Assembly: GCA_003212315.1 (NCBI GenBank)
Contig: QCQB01000013.1
Location: forward strand, 1-51,767
From: SAR116 cluster bacterium AG-447-C21
GTDB taxonomy: Bacteria; Pseudomonadota; Alphaproteobacteria; Thalassobaculales; Thalassobaculaceae
Reading direction: 5' to 3'
Length of the DNA: 51,767 nt
The position numbers and the translations under genes are program-made. This document shows, piece after piece, positions 43,973 through 51,767 of this stretch (position 1 is the first letter of the stretch; each line of letters begins with the position of its first letter). Below the pieces are notes generated by a model that had not been told where the DNA came from, searched no databases, and saw only the letters and a program-made list of their open reading frames with translations.

Positions 43973-44197
43973 ATGGAATTAGAAGCTGCTAAGATGATTG
44001 GTGCCGGTCTTGCTGTTATAGCATTAGCTGGTGTTGGAGTTGGTATAGGTAACATTTTTTCGTCGCTAGTTTCGTCAATCGCGCGGAACCCCGCCGCGAG
44101 GGGAGAAGTTTTTGGTATAGGTATTCTTGGGTTTGCACTAACAGAGGCAATTGCCCTTTTTGCTCTATTGGTATCGTTTCTTATTCTTTTTACCTAG
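43973..44197 (+). CDS. atpE: ATP synthase subunit c
   Basis: A 74-residue hairpin of two helices with the glycine-rich first helix ([17 protein letters not shown]), the polar loop ARNPAARGE and the ion-binding Glu in [16 protein letters not shown]. The absence of the Gln/Ser ligand pattern of Na+-specific rings points to a proton ring. Length is normal. Confidence 0.97.
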   Translation: MELEAAKMIGAGLAVIALAGVGVGIGNIFSSLVSSIARNPAARGEVFGIGILGFALTEAIALFALLVSFLILFT

Positions 44198-44265
44198 AAT
44201 CCAAAGATGCTAGTTTGAATGATTAGTTTCTGATTGGTGCTTAACGGGTAGTATCGGACAGGCAA

Positions 44266-44886
44266 ATGACTGTGAAGAATTTTATTGGCGTAAATGCGGT
44301 ACTATACTTCTATATCGCGTTAGGGGGGGCGCAGGCTGCAACTGCTTCGGATGCGTCTGGCCCTAAGCTACCACAATTAGATATTGAGACTTATGCGTCT
44401 CAAATTTTCTGGCTGATTGTCACTTTTATAGTTTTGTATTTCCTCGTTGCAAAAATAGCGATGCCTCGTATTGCAGAAGTTCTAGAGGGACGGCAGGAGA
44501 GAATTGAAGACGATCTAGATAAGGCGGAGACTCTAAAAAAAGAAGCGTATCTTGTTAAGGTAGAATATGAGAAAGCTCTGTCTTCAGCCAGAGAAGAGGC
44601 TCATGAAGCAACCCGACGGGCTCAAGACGAAATTGCTAAACATAGCGCAGAGGTTGAAGCATTAGCTAACCAAAAGGTTGCCAATATGCTCAAAGATGCC
44701 GAGGACAGGATTGACGCAGCTCGCACAGAGGCGTCTTCTGAAAAAGAAACAGTGACAGATACTTTGGAGCAAAATGTTGCCCGCGATATAATCGGTGACA
44801 CTGTAAAAAAATTGGTTGGAATAAACGTGTCTCCAGAGGATGTTAATGAAGCTATTAGTTTGACGCTGAAAGGGCGAGTCCGATGA
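44266..44886 (+). CDS. atpF': ATP synthase subunit b'
   Basis: A 206-residue peripheral stalk subunit. A hydrophobic leader-like N-terminus (residues 8-24) is followed by the membrane helix (about 47-67, core IFWLIVTFIVLYFLVAKIAM), RIAEVLEGRQERIEDDLDKA and a long, strongly charged coiled coil. Having both b' and b genes is typical of alphaproteobacteria and photosynthetic bacteria. Its stop overlaps the atpF start by 4 bp. Confidence 0.93.
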   Translation: MTVKNFIGVNAVLYFYIALGGAQAATASDASGPKLPQLDIETYASQIFWLIVTFIVLYFLVAKIAMPRIAEVLEGRQERIEDDLDKAETLKKEAYLVKVEYEKALSSAREEAHEATRRAQDEIAKHSAEVEALANQKVANMLKDAEDRIDAARTEASSEKETVTDTLEQNVARDIIGDTVKKLVGINVSPEDVNEAISLTLKGRVR

Positions 44887-45368
44887 CTATTACTCCGGAT
44901 ATCTCAGTGGCGATTGCTTTTGTTATTTTTGTTGTTCTGGTAGCGTGGAAAGGAACAAAAAAATTAACAGCTGGTTTGGACCAGCGTGCCGATGCAATTA
45001 GAAAACAGCTAGATGAAACACAAAACCTTAGAGAAGAAGCTCAAGCTGCGTTAGCAAGTTACCAAAGACAGCAGAGGGACGCACTGGCTGAGGCAGATGA
45101 GATTGTGGCTCAAGCTAAAGTGGATGCCGAACGATTAAAAGTCCAGGCAGAAAATGTATTAACGGCCACCATAAAGAGGCGAGAAGAGCAGGCCGTAGAA
45201 CGTATTGCCCAAGCTGAAGCCACTGCTATCAAAGATGTTCGAGATCAAGCGATTGAACTCGCGATCGGGGTTGCGACAAAGATCATAACTGAAAAAATGA
45301 CCAAAACTGTTCAAAACGAATTAGTAAAAGACGCATCAGAAGATCTGATAAAAAAGTTTCAACATTAG
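44883..45368 (+). CDS. atpF: ATP synthase subunit b
   Basis: A 161-residue second peripheral stalk subunit. One membrane helix near residues 8-24 (VAIAFVIFVVLVAWKG) and a charged coiled coil form the rest, with LDQRADAIRKQLDETQNLREEAQ just after the membrane (cited here in part: RADAIRKQLDETQ). It pairs with b' to link F1 to subunit a. End of the F0 operon; the F1 genes are not in this window. Confidence 0.93.
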   Translation: MTITPDISVAIAFVIFVVLVAWKGTKKLTAGLDQRADAIRKQLDETQNLREEAQAALASYQRQQRDALAEADEIVAQAKVDAERLKVQAENVLTATIKRREEQAVERIAQAEATAIKDVRDQAIELAIGVATKIITEKMTKTVQNELVKDASEDLIKKFQH

Positions 45369-45493
45369 TTTATTAAGAATAATGTTAAGGTGTTTATCTG
45401 ATGTCGTGTAGTTTCGTTTTATGAAGCTTTCGCCTCCGCGCTAATTATATTAGATTTCAATTTTAGAGTTTTAACAGAGTTCAGGAGCAAACT

Positions 45494-46657
45494 ATGACTG
45501 CGTGTATTGTTGGTTGGTCTCATTTAAAGTTTGGTAAATCAGAAGACGATGTAGAGGACATGGTTACGAAAGTTGCCATAGAAGCCATTCATGACGCTGG
45601 TTTTGAACCTAAAGACGTCGATTCAATTTTTCTGGGGCATTTTGGAGGCGCATTCTCGCCGCAAGGTTTTACTTCCAGTTTAGTTCTTCAAGCGACACCA
45701 GATTTGCGTTTCAAATCTGCTATGCGTGTAGAAAATGCATGTGCAACTGGGAGTGCGGCAGTTCATCAAGGTATTGATTGTATTGACGCTGGCCGAGGCA
45801 AGGTCGTTTTGGTGGTTGGTGTCGAGAAAATGACTGATTTAGATAATGCGAAAGTCGGTGAAGCCCTTTTGAGCGCCAGTTACTTGAAAGAAGAGGCCGG
45901 TATAAATGGTGGATTTGCGGGAGTTTTCGGTCAAATTACGCAAGCTTATTATCAAAAATATGGAGACCAAAGTGATGCACTGGCTCACATAGCCGCAAAG
46001 AATCATAAAAATGGCGTGGACAATCCTTTTGCACAGATAAGGAAGGATTTAGGCTTTGAGTTTTGTAGAAACATCTCGGAAAAAAATCCATCGATAGCGG
46101 GGCCATTGAAGCGCACAGATTGCTCACTTGTTTCGGATGGAGCTGCTGCCCTCGTACTCACTAATGTTGAAACAGCATTAGGTTGCTCCAAAGCGGTAGC
46201 CATCAGAGCCAGGTCACAAGTAAGTGATTTTCTACCTATGTCTAAGAGAAATATAATAGCGTTTGAGGGATGCACTCAAGCATGGAACTTAGCACTGAAC
46301 TCAGCAGGACTGAAGCTTGATGACTTATCCTTTGTAGAAACGCATGATTGTTTCACTATTGCTGAATTGTTGGAATATGAAGCTATGGGGCTAGCTAATC
46401 CCGGGGAGGGGGCACGAGTACTAGACGAGGGAATAACGCAAAAGAATGGTTCACTTCCAGTAAACCCATCTGGAGGTCTTAAGGCAAAAGGACATCCAAT
46501 CGGAGCAACAGGGGTTTCGATGCATATTCTTTCAGCTATGCAGGTGCGTGGCGAAGCCGGGGAAATGCAAGTTAAAGGAGCTAAGTTAGGAGGTATTTTC
46601 AACATGGGTGGTGTAGCAGTAGCCAACTATGTTTCAATCCTAGAACCGCTTAGATAG
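45494..46657 (+). CDS. Thiolase family (SCP2/acetyl-CoA acetyltransferase-like) protein
   Basis: A 387-residue thiolase-fold protein of the SCP-x/lipid-transfer type. The nucleophile Cys is in RVENACATGSAAVHQG. Later blocks are ETHDCFTIAELLEYE and GGLKAKGHPIGATGVSMH with a catalytic His, but the final CxG motif of classical thiolases is replaced by FNMGGVAVANYV. AGGAG precedes the ATG. It probably cleaves or condenses acyl-CoAs, with unknown specificity. Single gene between the F0 operon and convergent apt. Confidence 0.87.
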   Translation: MTACIVGWSHLKFGKSEDDVEDMVTKVAIEAIHDAGFEPKDVDSIFLGHFGGAFSPQGFTSSLVLQATPDLRFKSAMRVENACATGSAAVHQGIDCIDAGRGKVVLVVGVEKMTDLDNAKVGEALLSASYLKEEAGINGGFAGVFGQITQAYYQKYGDQSDALAHIAAKNHKNGVDNPFAQIRKDLGFEFCRNISEKNPSIAGPLKRTDCSLVSDGAAALVLTNVETALGCSKAVAIRARSQVSDFLPMSKRNIIAFEGCTQAWNLALNSAGLKLDDLSFVETHDCFTIAELLEYEAMGLANPGEGARVLDEGITQKNGSLPVNPSGGLKAKGHPIGATGVSMHILSAMQVRGEAGEMQVKGAKLGGIFNMGGVAVANYVSILEPLR

Positions 46658-46679
46658 GAATGATTTTTCCCTTCCAAAC

Positions 46680-47222
46680 TTAATCATATGTAATTAAAGA
46701 TCGAAATTCTGTGTTTATTTTTTCTTTTCCATTTAGAAATGGCAGTTCGATAATAGTAGCACAGCAAGTGATTTCAGCCTGAGCTGAAGTTAGCAATTCG
46801 ATAGCGGCTTGCATCGTTCCGCCGGTAGCTAATACATCATCCAAAATGGCAATGCGATGCTTTGGGGTAATTGAGCCTGACTGTATCTCTAGTGTATCTA
46901 CTCCATACTCAAGATCATAAGTAAGAGAAATGGTTTCGCCGGGAAGCTTCCCTTTTTTTCTAATCATTTGCATCCCAATTTTCAGGTGATGCGCTACTGC
47001 TGCAGCTACGAGAAATCCTCTTGCCTCAATTCCGTATACCATATTGATTCTTGATTTCATTAAAATACTGGATAACTCTTGAATCACTTGCGTCCATGCA
47101 TCTGGTTGCTTTATCAGCGTTGAGATGTCGTAAAAAAGAATCCCTGGCTCTGGAAAATCGGGAATTTCCCTAATATGCCGCTTTAAATCAAATCGATTTT
47201 GCGTTGTATTATTATGTATCAT
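46680..47222 (-). CDS. apt: Adenine phosphoribosyltransferase
   Basis: A 180-residue purine-salvage enzyme making AMP from adenine and PRPP. It contains IPDFPEPGILFYDISTL, YGIEARGFLVAAAVAH and the PRPP-binding motif IAILDDVLATGGTMQAAIE. It is 22 bp downstream of the fumarase gene and probably transcribed with it. Confidence 0.95.
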   Translation of the reverse strand: MIHNNTTQNRFDLKRHIREIPDFPEPGILFYDISTLIKQPDAWTQVIQELSSILMKSRINMVYGIEARGFLVAAAVAHHLKIGMQMIRKKGKLPGETISLTYDLEYGVDTLEIQSGSITPKHRIAILDDVLATGGTMQAAIELLTSAQAEITCCATIIELPFLNGKEKINTEFRSLITYD

Positions 47223-47244
47223 TATTTAAACACAGTGACGGCAA

Positions 47245-48855
47245 TCAAATTGCGCTAAAAAAATCATTTCCTTTATCGTCAACTACGATAAAGGCGGGAA
47301 ATTTTTCAACTTCAATACGCCAGACGGCTTCCATCCCAAGTTCTGGGTATTCTTCCACTTCGACCTTCTTTATACTATTTAAAGCAAGGATTGCAGCGGC
47401 CCCACCAATGGATCCGAGATAAAATCCGCCATGTTTCTTGCAAGCGGCACGGACAACGGGTGACCTGTTCCCTTTAGCTAACGTAACAAAACTCGCTCCT
47501 GCCTCCATAAATGGATCAACGTATGAATCCATCCTACCTGCAGTGGTTGGACCAAAAGACCCTGATGCATGACCCTCAGGAGTCTTAGCGGGGCCAGCAT
47601 AGTAAATGGGGTGATCTTTGATATAGTCTGGTAATCCTTTGCCGGAATCTAATCGTTCTTTCAGTTTAGCGTGTGCAATATCACGAGCGACAATCATTGG
47701 GCCAGAAAGCTCTACTCGTGTTTTTATTGGATACTGGCTCAATTCAGCTCTTATTTGATCCATTGGTTTGTTTAAATCGATTTGAACCACTTCCTCTGAA
47801 ATGTCGGCATCCTCGATTTCTGGAATGAACTTGGATGGGTCAGTTTCAAGCTGTTCTAAAAATACTCCATCCGCATTTATTTTGCCAAAGGCTTGGCGAT
47901 CGGCTGAGCAAGACACTCCTAATCCAATAGGACAAGAGGCACCATGTCTGGGCAACCTTATCACCCTAACGTCATGGCAATAATATTTACCACCAAATTG
48001 AGCCCCAATCCCCATTTCACGTGTCATGTTCAAAATAATCTCTTCCCATTCTAGATCTCTAAATGCATGGCCACTATCGCTACCTTTGAATGGTAAATTA
48101 TCAAGATATTTTGTGGAGGCTAGTTTGACTGTTTTTAGGTTAAACTCCGCGGAAGTGCCTCCTATCACAATTGCTAGATGATAAGGTGGGCAAGCCGCTG
48201 TCCCTAAGGTTCGAATTTTTTCATCGATAAAAGATTTTAACGTATTGGGGTTAAGTACCGCTTTTGTTTCTTGATATAGGAAAGTCTTATTTGCTGACCC
48301 GCCTCCCTTCTGAACAAACATGAATTTATAGTTATCACCGGTAGTGGCATAAAGTTCTATCTGGGCAGGAAGATTTGTTCCGGTGTTTTTTTCATTGAAC
48401 ATATCCATTGGCGCTAATTGGCTATAACGGAGATTATGATTTACATAGGTATTAAAAACACCCTCTGCTAGTGCCTTTTCGTCGTCAAAACCGGTAAAAA
48501 TGTTTTGCCCCTTTTTCCCCATTATGATGGCTGTTCCTGTGTCTTGGCACATTGGCAGAACACCCGCAGCAGCAATATTTGCATTTTTTAAGAGTTCCAT
48601 AGCGACAAAATGGTCGTTCTTGGAGGCTTCTTTATCTTCTAATATTGACCTCAATTGCGCCAGATGACTGGGGCGAAGAAGATGTGAGATATCTCTGAAA
48701 GCGTGTTCCGCCAATTGGGTCAGAGCCTCCGGTTCTATTCTAATAATAGATCGGCCGGAGTGCTGCTCTTTGGCGACGTGATCGCTTGTAATTTTTCTGT
48801 ATTCGGTAGTATCCGGCCCAAGTGGAAAAATTTCACTATACAACATATTAGTCAT
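47245..48855 (-). CDS. fumA: Fumarate hydratase, class I
   Basis: A 536-residue [4Fe-4S] fumarase of the homodimeric FumA/FumB type. Cluster cysteines are expected in [28 protein letters not shown] and the nearby Cys of [10 protein letters not shown]. The C-terminal subdomain has [13 protein letters not shown]. It hydrates fumarate to malate in the TCA cycle. I placed the start at the ATG at 48855, nine bases after AGGGG; the ATG at 48864 directly abuts that site. Oxygen-sensitive class I enzymes are common in marine alphaproteobacteria. Confidence 0.95.
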   Translation of the reverse strand: MTNMLYSEIFPLGPDTTEYRKITSDHVAKEQHSGRSIIRIEPEALTQLAEHAFRDISHLLRPSHLAQLRSILEDKEASKNDHFVAMELLKNANIAAAGVLPMCQDTGTAIIMGKKGQNIFTGFDDEKALAEGVFNTYVNHNLRYSQLAPMDMFNEKNTGTNLPAQIELYATTGDNYKFMFVQKGGGSANKTFLYQETKAVLNPNTLKSFIDEKIRTLGTAACPPYHLAIVIGGTSAEFNLKTVKLASTKYLDNLPFKGSDSGHAFRDLEWEEIILNMTREMGIGAQFGGKYYCHDVRVIRLPRHGASCPIGLGVSCSADRQAFGKINADGVFLEQLETDPSKFIPEIEDADISEEVVQIDLNKPMDQIRAELSQYPIKTRVELSGPMIVARDIAHAKLKERLDSGKGLPDYIKDHPIYYAGPAKTPEGHASGSFGPTTAGRMDSYVDPFMEAGASFVTLAKGNRSPVVRAACKKHGGFYLGSIGGAAAILALNSIKKVEVEEYPELGMEAVWRIEVEKFPAFIVVDDKGNDFFSAI

Positions 48856-48907
48856 GGTCAGCATCCCCTATTTGAGCCTTGGCGCCTTCTCGGTGCAGAT
48901 ACACTTA

Positions 48908-49402
48908 TTAGTTGGTTGGATTTGTACTTTTATTTCTGAATTTTTCTAAAGAGACTATCTCACCGGAACTTTTTTTATTCAAATCTTGCTTGTCAGGATC
49001 ATTTGTATCGCGGTTCGTGTTATTTATAGTCCCGTCCTCATTATCCTGAATTTCTTGAAATTGTAATCCAAATTTGACTGACGGGTCTGAGAAAGCTGTT
49101 ATTGCATTAAACGGTATAAGTAATCGTTCCCGTTTATCATTAAAACTAAGAGCAACTTCGAATTCGCGTTTATGTACCTTCAGGTCCCAAAATTGATGTT
49201 CTAGAACGATCGTCATCTCTTCGGGATAATGCTCTTTTAGAAACACTGGGATATCTACATCACGTCGACCCGTTTTAAACGTGATATAAAAATGATGGCC
49301 ATTTGGAAGGCCATGTTTTGCCGCATGTTGCAGAGCTTTGCCTACGACCCCCCTCAATGCTTCTTCAACCATCATGTCATATTTAAATACTTCTTCTGAC
49401 AT
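48908..49402 (-). CDS. sspB: ClpXP adaptor SspB, alphaproteobacterial type
   Basis: A 164-residue protein. The N-terminal domain (about residues 1-115) has the SspB-alpha fold: ALRGVVGKALQHAAKHGLPNG, HFYITFKTGRRDVDIP, EEMTIVLEHQFWDLKV and RLLIPFNAITAFSDPS. A variable linker follows, and the short basic C-terminal motif (IVSLEKFRN) normally docks on ClpX. It binds the ssrA tag and delivers tagged proteins to ClpXP. It lies 28 bp downstream of the tmRNA gene on the same strand, which makes the tag it binds. AGGGG precedes the ATG. Confidence 0.93.
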   Translation of the reverse strand: MSEEVFKYDMMVEEALRGVVGKALQHAAKHGLPNGHHFYITFKTGRRDVDIPVFLKEHYPEEMTIVLEHQFWDLKVHKREFEVALSFNDKRERLLIPFNAITAFSDPSVKFGLQFQEIQDNEDGTINNTNRDTNDPDKQDLNKKSSGEIVSLEKFRNKSTNPTN

Positions 49403-49430
49403 GCTTACCCCTGAAAAGTTAAGTGTATCG

Positions 49431-49752
49431 CCTCATTTATATGAGGTGCTTCTGTTGCCAGGTGCACCCCGAACCCCGCCATACGGTGCGAACCCTATGG
49501 ACTTAAATAAGGCTACCTGACCGCTTACGCAGCGAGGCGTGCCTCCGCATAGTTGTCATTTGCAACTACTCTAATAGCCCGATAACGGTGGTACCATGCC
49601 GAGTGAAAGTAACGTCTTTACAACGCGTGTCGATCCTATTTCGCCCCCTCATTCGCAACTCAATTTTCCTGTTGGTGGAGGCGCCGGGTACCGCCCCCGG
49701 GTCCACTACGCTTATTCCACGATCCGTTTATCACTATAGCTGAAGAGTCAGC
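49431..49752 (-). ncRNA. ssrA: tmRNA, circularly permuted two-piece type
   Basis: On the minus strand the acceptor piece comes first and ends in an encoded CCA (49675-49673). A CCGGG/CCCGG stem with a 7-base loop stands in the T-arm position. A 24-base spacer (49672-49649) follows, then the coding piece starting GGGGGCGAAATAGGATCGAC at 49648. GGGGGCG (49648-49642) pairs with CGCCTCC just before ACCA, seven pairs with one G-U, giving the acceptor stem that joins the pieces. The tag frame starts at the resume codon GCA (49563) after TAGTT and ends at TAA. This is the alphaproteobacterial ssrA layout; ends of the primary transcript are approximate. It rescues stalled ribosomes together with SmpB, which is not in the window. 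Confidence 0.93.
49525..49563 (-). other. tmRNA tag reading frame
   Basis: From the GCA resume codon the frame reads ANDNYAEARLAA and then TAA. With the alanine carried by the tmRNA itself the added peptide is A-ANDNYAEARLAA, 13 residues. The AxDN start and AA end match known alphaproteobacterial tags; the terminal LAA is the part ClpX recognises, and the N-terminal part is where SspB usually binds. Confidence 0.9.
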
Positions 49753-49758
49753 GAGCAC

Positions 49759-49764
49759 ATTATA
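49759..49764 (-). promoter_or_regulatory. -10 element of ssrA promoter
   Basis: A perfect TATAAT on the minus strand, 12 bases upstream of the expected tmRNA transcript start near 49752. Upstream at 17 bases is only a T-rich stretch, so the -35 is weak or absent; the T run may also be the end of the TPR gene transcript. Confidence 0.6.
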
Positions 49765-49817
49765 CGGAAATTTTATAAATTAAAAAAGCCTCGATTGTAT
49801 TATTATTTACGTATCAT

Positions 49818-51464
49818 TTAGCCCGTAAGCCATCCTTTGACTATCAAACGGGCTTTTTCAAAATTCCATTTCCAATCATCAACGTTAGGTGGAAAGATAC
49901 GTTGTATGGAGGGAATAACAGCATCTTGGTTATCATTGATCATTGGAGACCATGTTGTCGTTCTATCCATGATAATTGTCTTTGTCCCCACAGAGCCGGA
50001 TAAATGGGCCGTCGTTGTAGAAGGTGCAATAACACCGGCAAGAGCCGTGCATAAGGAGGCTGTTTGGTCTAGGTCTTCGCGTAGATTGATACCCTCCGGT
50101 TTCAAAATCTCTGCGTCAAAAAGTTGTTTTGCTAGCAATATATCGTGACTATCATCATCAAATTGTAAACTTAAAAACGCGACATCTTTAATCGTTAATA
50201 TTGGCCCCCAGTGATGAATTGTTGGATAGAAATGTTTTCTAGCTCCTGTGTAAAGGCCGCTTCGCCAAAAAAGCCCAAGGATTGGCTTTCCTCCGGACAT
50301 TTTTTTTAATCTGCCTTCCCAAGCTCGCGTCACATTTATATCCCCTTTTAAATGCGGAGTGGTGCTGAGTAGTTTTTGATGCGTTTCCTCTAAAAAATAG
50401 GGAAGACTTGCTAAATCAACAAATAGGTCTGGGTAAATTTTACATTTTTTTAACCAATGATAATTATAGACCGGCTGGGTGCCAGAAACTCTCCTTGAAT
50501 ATGGGTGAACCTCCAGATTCTTGAATGATCGTGAAAAGAGAGGGACTAAACGGGGGTCTGTTTCGATAATTACATGCTTAGCTATGCGTGCTAATTTCGT
50601 AACATACGCTGAAAAAAGGATTTCATCTCCAACGCCCTGTTCACTGCAGACCAGTATCGTTTTATCCTTTAATGGTTCGTGTTTCCAGCGTGGTACATTT
50701 ATTAGACGTTTTGGTGCCTCATCAATCTCCTTACTAAGCCTAGCTTCGTAAGCTTGCCACCCCTCTTTATATTTTTTCAACAAGAGTAATGTGAATGCTT
50801 TATTAAGCCTTAGTTGTTGCGATCGAGGATTTCTTGAGATCGCCCTGTCGATGTATACAAGAGCTTCCTCACTTCGTTGAAGTTCGGCTAAAGATTCAGC
50901 AATATTCGCTTGAGCTCTAAGCTCATTTGGGTTTATACACAATGCCCTTTTATATTGTGTCACAGCTATCTCGAGCAACTGCTTCGAATATAATAAATCA
51001 GCATAGGTTATGATTAACGAACTGTTTTCTGGTTTGCTTAATATTGTGGTTTTAAGCAGATGGTCTACTCGTTCTGCTTTTTCCAACTTATTTAATATTG
51101 GAATTAACACCTCTAGTACACCAGGCATATCAGGTGCGACTCGTAGCGTTTGTTCTAGGTAATCTTGAGCTTCAACTAGCCTGTTTTTCAGTGACAGAAC
51201 ATAACCCAGTTGGAAGGTTATCATTGGATGTTGAAGATTTGTTTGAGGGGAGTTAATTAGTACGGAGAGAGCAGCGTCTAATTTATTTTGACTTAATAAT
51301 ATCTGAAATTCTCTGGAAATTTCTTCAACATTTGGATCTGGGGCCATTACATAGTTTCCGACCATATCATCCGCAACATCTTGCTCTAACGATTTTATTT
51401 CTCTTTTCTCCTCAGTCTTGTCTTCTAACCCAGTCATGACTATTTCGTTCTCTTTACTAGACAT
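49818..51464 (-). CDS. TPR-repeat protein with glycosyltransferase-like C-terminal domain
   Basis: A 548-residue protein with no signal peptide. TPR repeats run from about residue 50 to 250 (for example ITYADLLYSKQLLEIAVTQY and ALCINPNELRAQANIAESLA). The C-terminal domain (about 255-545) resembles the heptosyltransferase/GT9 fold seen in many TPR proteins, with the KTILVCSEQGVGDEILFSAY start, ILGLFWRSGLYTG and the late APSTTTAHLSGSVGTKTIIM. Bacterial proteins of this form are thought to transfer sugars in envelope or surface-layer assembly, but no specific substrate is known. Its acidic N-terminus is unusual. The start is ATG with no strong ribosome-binding site. Confidence 0.8.
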   Translation of the reverse strand: MSSKENEIVMTGLEDKTEEKREIKSLEQDVADDMVGNYVMAPDPNVEEISREFQILLSQNKLDAALSVLINSPQTNLQHPMITFQLGYVLSLKNRLVEAQDYLEQTLRVAPDMPGVLEVLIPILNKLEKAERVDHLLKTTILSKPENSSLIITYADLLYSKQLLEIAVTQYKRALCINPNELRAQANIAESLAELQRSEEALVYIDRAISRNPRSQQLRLNKAFTLLLLKKYKEGWQAYEARLSKEIDEAPKRLINVPRWKHEPLKDKTILVCSEQGVGDEILFSAYVTKLARIAKHVIIETDPRLVPLFSRSFKNLEVHPYSRRVSGTQPVYNYHWLKKCKIYPDLFVDLASLPYFLEETHQKLLSTTPHLKGDINVTRAWEGRLKKMSGGKPILGLFWRSGLYTGARKHFYPTIHHWGPILTIKDVAFLSLQFDDDSHDILLAKQLFDAEILKPEGINLREDLDQTASLCTALAGVIAPSTTTAHLSGSVGTKTIIMDRTTTWSPMINDNQDAVIPSIQRIFPPNVDDWKWNFEKARLIVKGWLTG

Positions 51465-51767
51465 AGTTTCGACAATTTATTACAAAAATTTTTAATTACA
51501 TCCTAAACTAACTTACCTGAATAGACTATTGTATCGAAGAATAAACTCAAAAAAGCACTAAGGATTGGAAGTTGAAAATAATATCGAATGAGAAGGTTTT
51601 TTCATCTAATTAAAATGGTTTTGGATACTGGTTATGGGCAACAAGGTGGAGCTGCGATCTTCAATGACTCTCTCTAAATATCTAACAGTCAAAGTTATTG
51701 TGGTGTGTAATTGCGGCTCTCTAACCTAGCTACCGACGCGGTATCCTGTTGAAAAGCACTAGTTCGG
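51465..51767. other. Right-end intergenic region
   Basis: About 300 bases with no gene that I can support. It should hold the promoter of the TPR/glycosyltransferase gene. The last 70 bases are richer in GC and could be the end of a gene or RNA that continues beyond the window, but I cannot identify it. Confidence 0.4.

Noticed and set aside
49338-49520. Plus-strand frame of 60 codons between sspB and ssrA
   Set aside because: Lies opposite sspB and the tmRNA coding piece; the tmRNA explains the conserved sequence there.
51680-51767. Minus-strand segment with a GGTAGCTAGGTTAGAGAGC run resembling a tRNA D-arm
   Set aside because: No acceptor stem, anticodon arm or T-arm could be folded around it.
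1-51767. CRISPR arrays, insertion sequences, prophage or integrated-element ends
   Set aside because: No regularly spaced direct repeats, transposase, integrase or phage structural genes and no tRNA-associated attachment sites were seen; the HNH gene at 24097 belongs to a common chromosomal family.

Overview
This window reads as chromosomal DNA of an AT-rich (about 40% GC by eye) free-living alphaproteobacterium, probably marine. The evidence is the gene content: GapR, a TipF-like EAL protein, SspB of the alpha type, a circularly permuted two-piece tmRNA gene, the hemC-hemD-mic60-hemY order, a mutY/dciA/dsbA/smc cluster, a split F0 operon carrying both b' and b subunits, three-gene pnt transhydrogenase, Coq7, ctaA and a TRAP transporter. 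I cannot name a genus. No phage genes, insertion sequences, CRISPR arrays, rRNA or tRNA genes were seen.

Layout. 1-1000: 3' part of a CoA-transferase III gene resembling mesaconyl-CoA C1-C4 CoA transferase (2-methylfumaryl-CoA isomerase). 1016-5582: minus-strand housekeeping (tyrosine-phosphatase-like, hisS, gapR, gpsA, tsaD). 5604-9927: heme and envelope operon hemC-hemD-mic60-hemY. 9959-12940: pntB-pntAB-pntA on the minus strand. 13084-15296: a lipoprotein of unknown function, ctaA and rpmB. 15404-18943: minus-strand group DUF952-pyrD-EAL-HAD. 19017-22164: folB and two NIPSNAP genes flanking threonine synthase. 22291-26361: gluQ, carboxylesterase, HNH protein and a yqaA-dsbB-coq7 group.

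26670-36695 is the most accessory-looking part. It holds a complete TRAP transporter (P, Q, M), then single-gene units for a nitroreductase, a ketopantoate-reductase-like dehydrogenase, a two-module VOC protein, a COG3618-type amidohydrolase, a DHA2 major-facilitator pump and a class IV aminotransferase. It looks like uptake and catabolism of small organic acids or cyclic compounds, but no substrate can be read from sequence. 36730-42660: mutY, dciA-like, dsbA, smc. 42814-45368: atpI-atpB-atpE-atpF'-atpF. 45494-51464: an SCP2-type thiolase, apt, class I fumarase, sspB, ssrA and a TPR/glycosyltransferase-like protein.

The most notable observation is an unannotated RNA gene at about 49431-49752 (minus strand). 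It is a permuted two-piece tmRNA with an encoded CCA, a 7-bp acceptor stem joining the two pieces, and a readable tag (ANDNYAEARLAA, preceded by the alanine carried on the tmRNA). It lies directly upstream of sspB, whose product is the ClpXP adaptor for proteins carrying that tag. Other items worth a look are the HisRS class, the catalytically degenerate EAL domain, the GluQRS lacking the usual zinc ligands, the NIPSNAP/threonine synthase neighbourhood, an attenuator-like hairpin between dctP and dctQ, and a possible switch-like RNA leader upstream of the MFS gene. None of these is proof of a new system.
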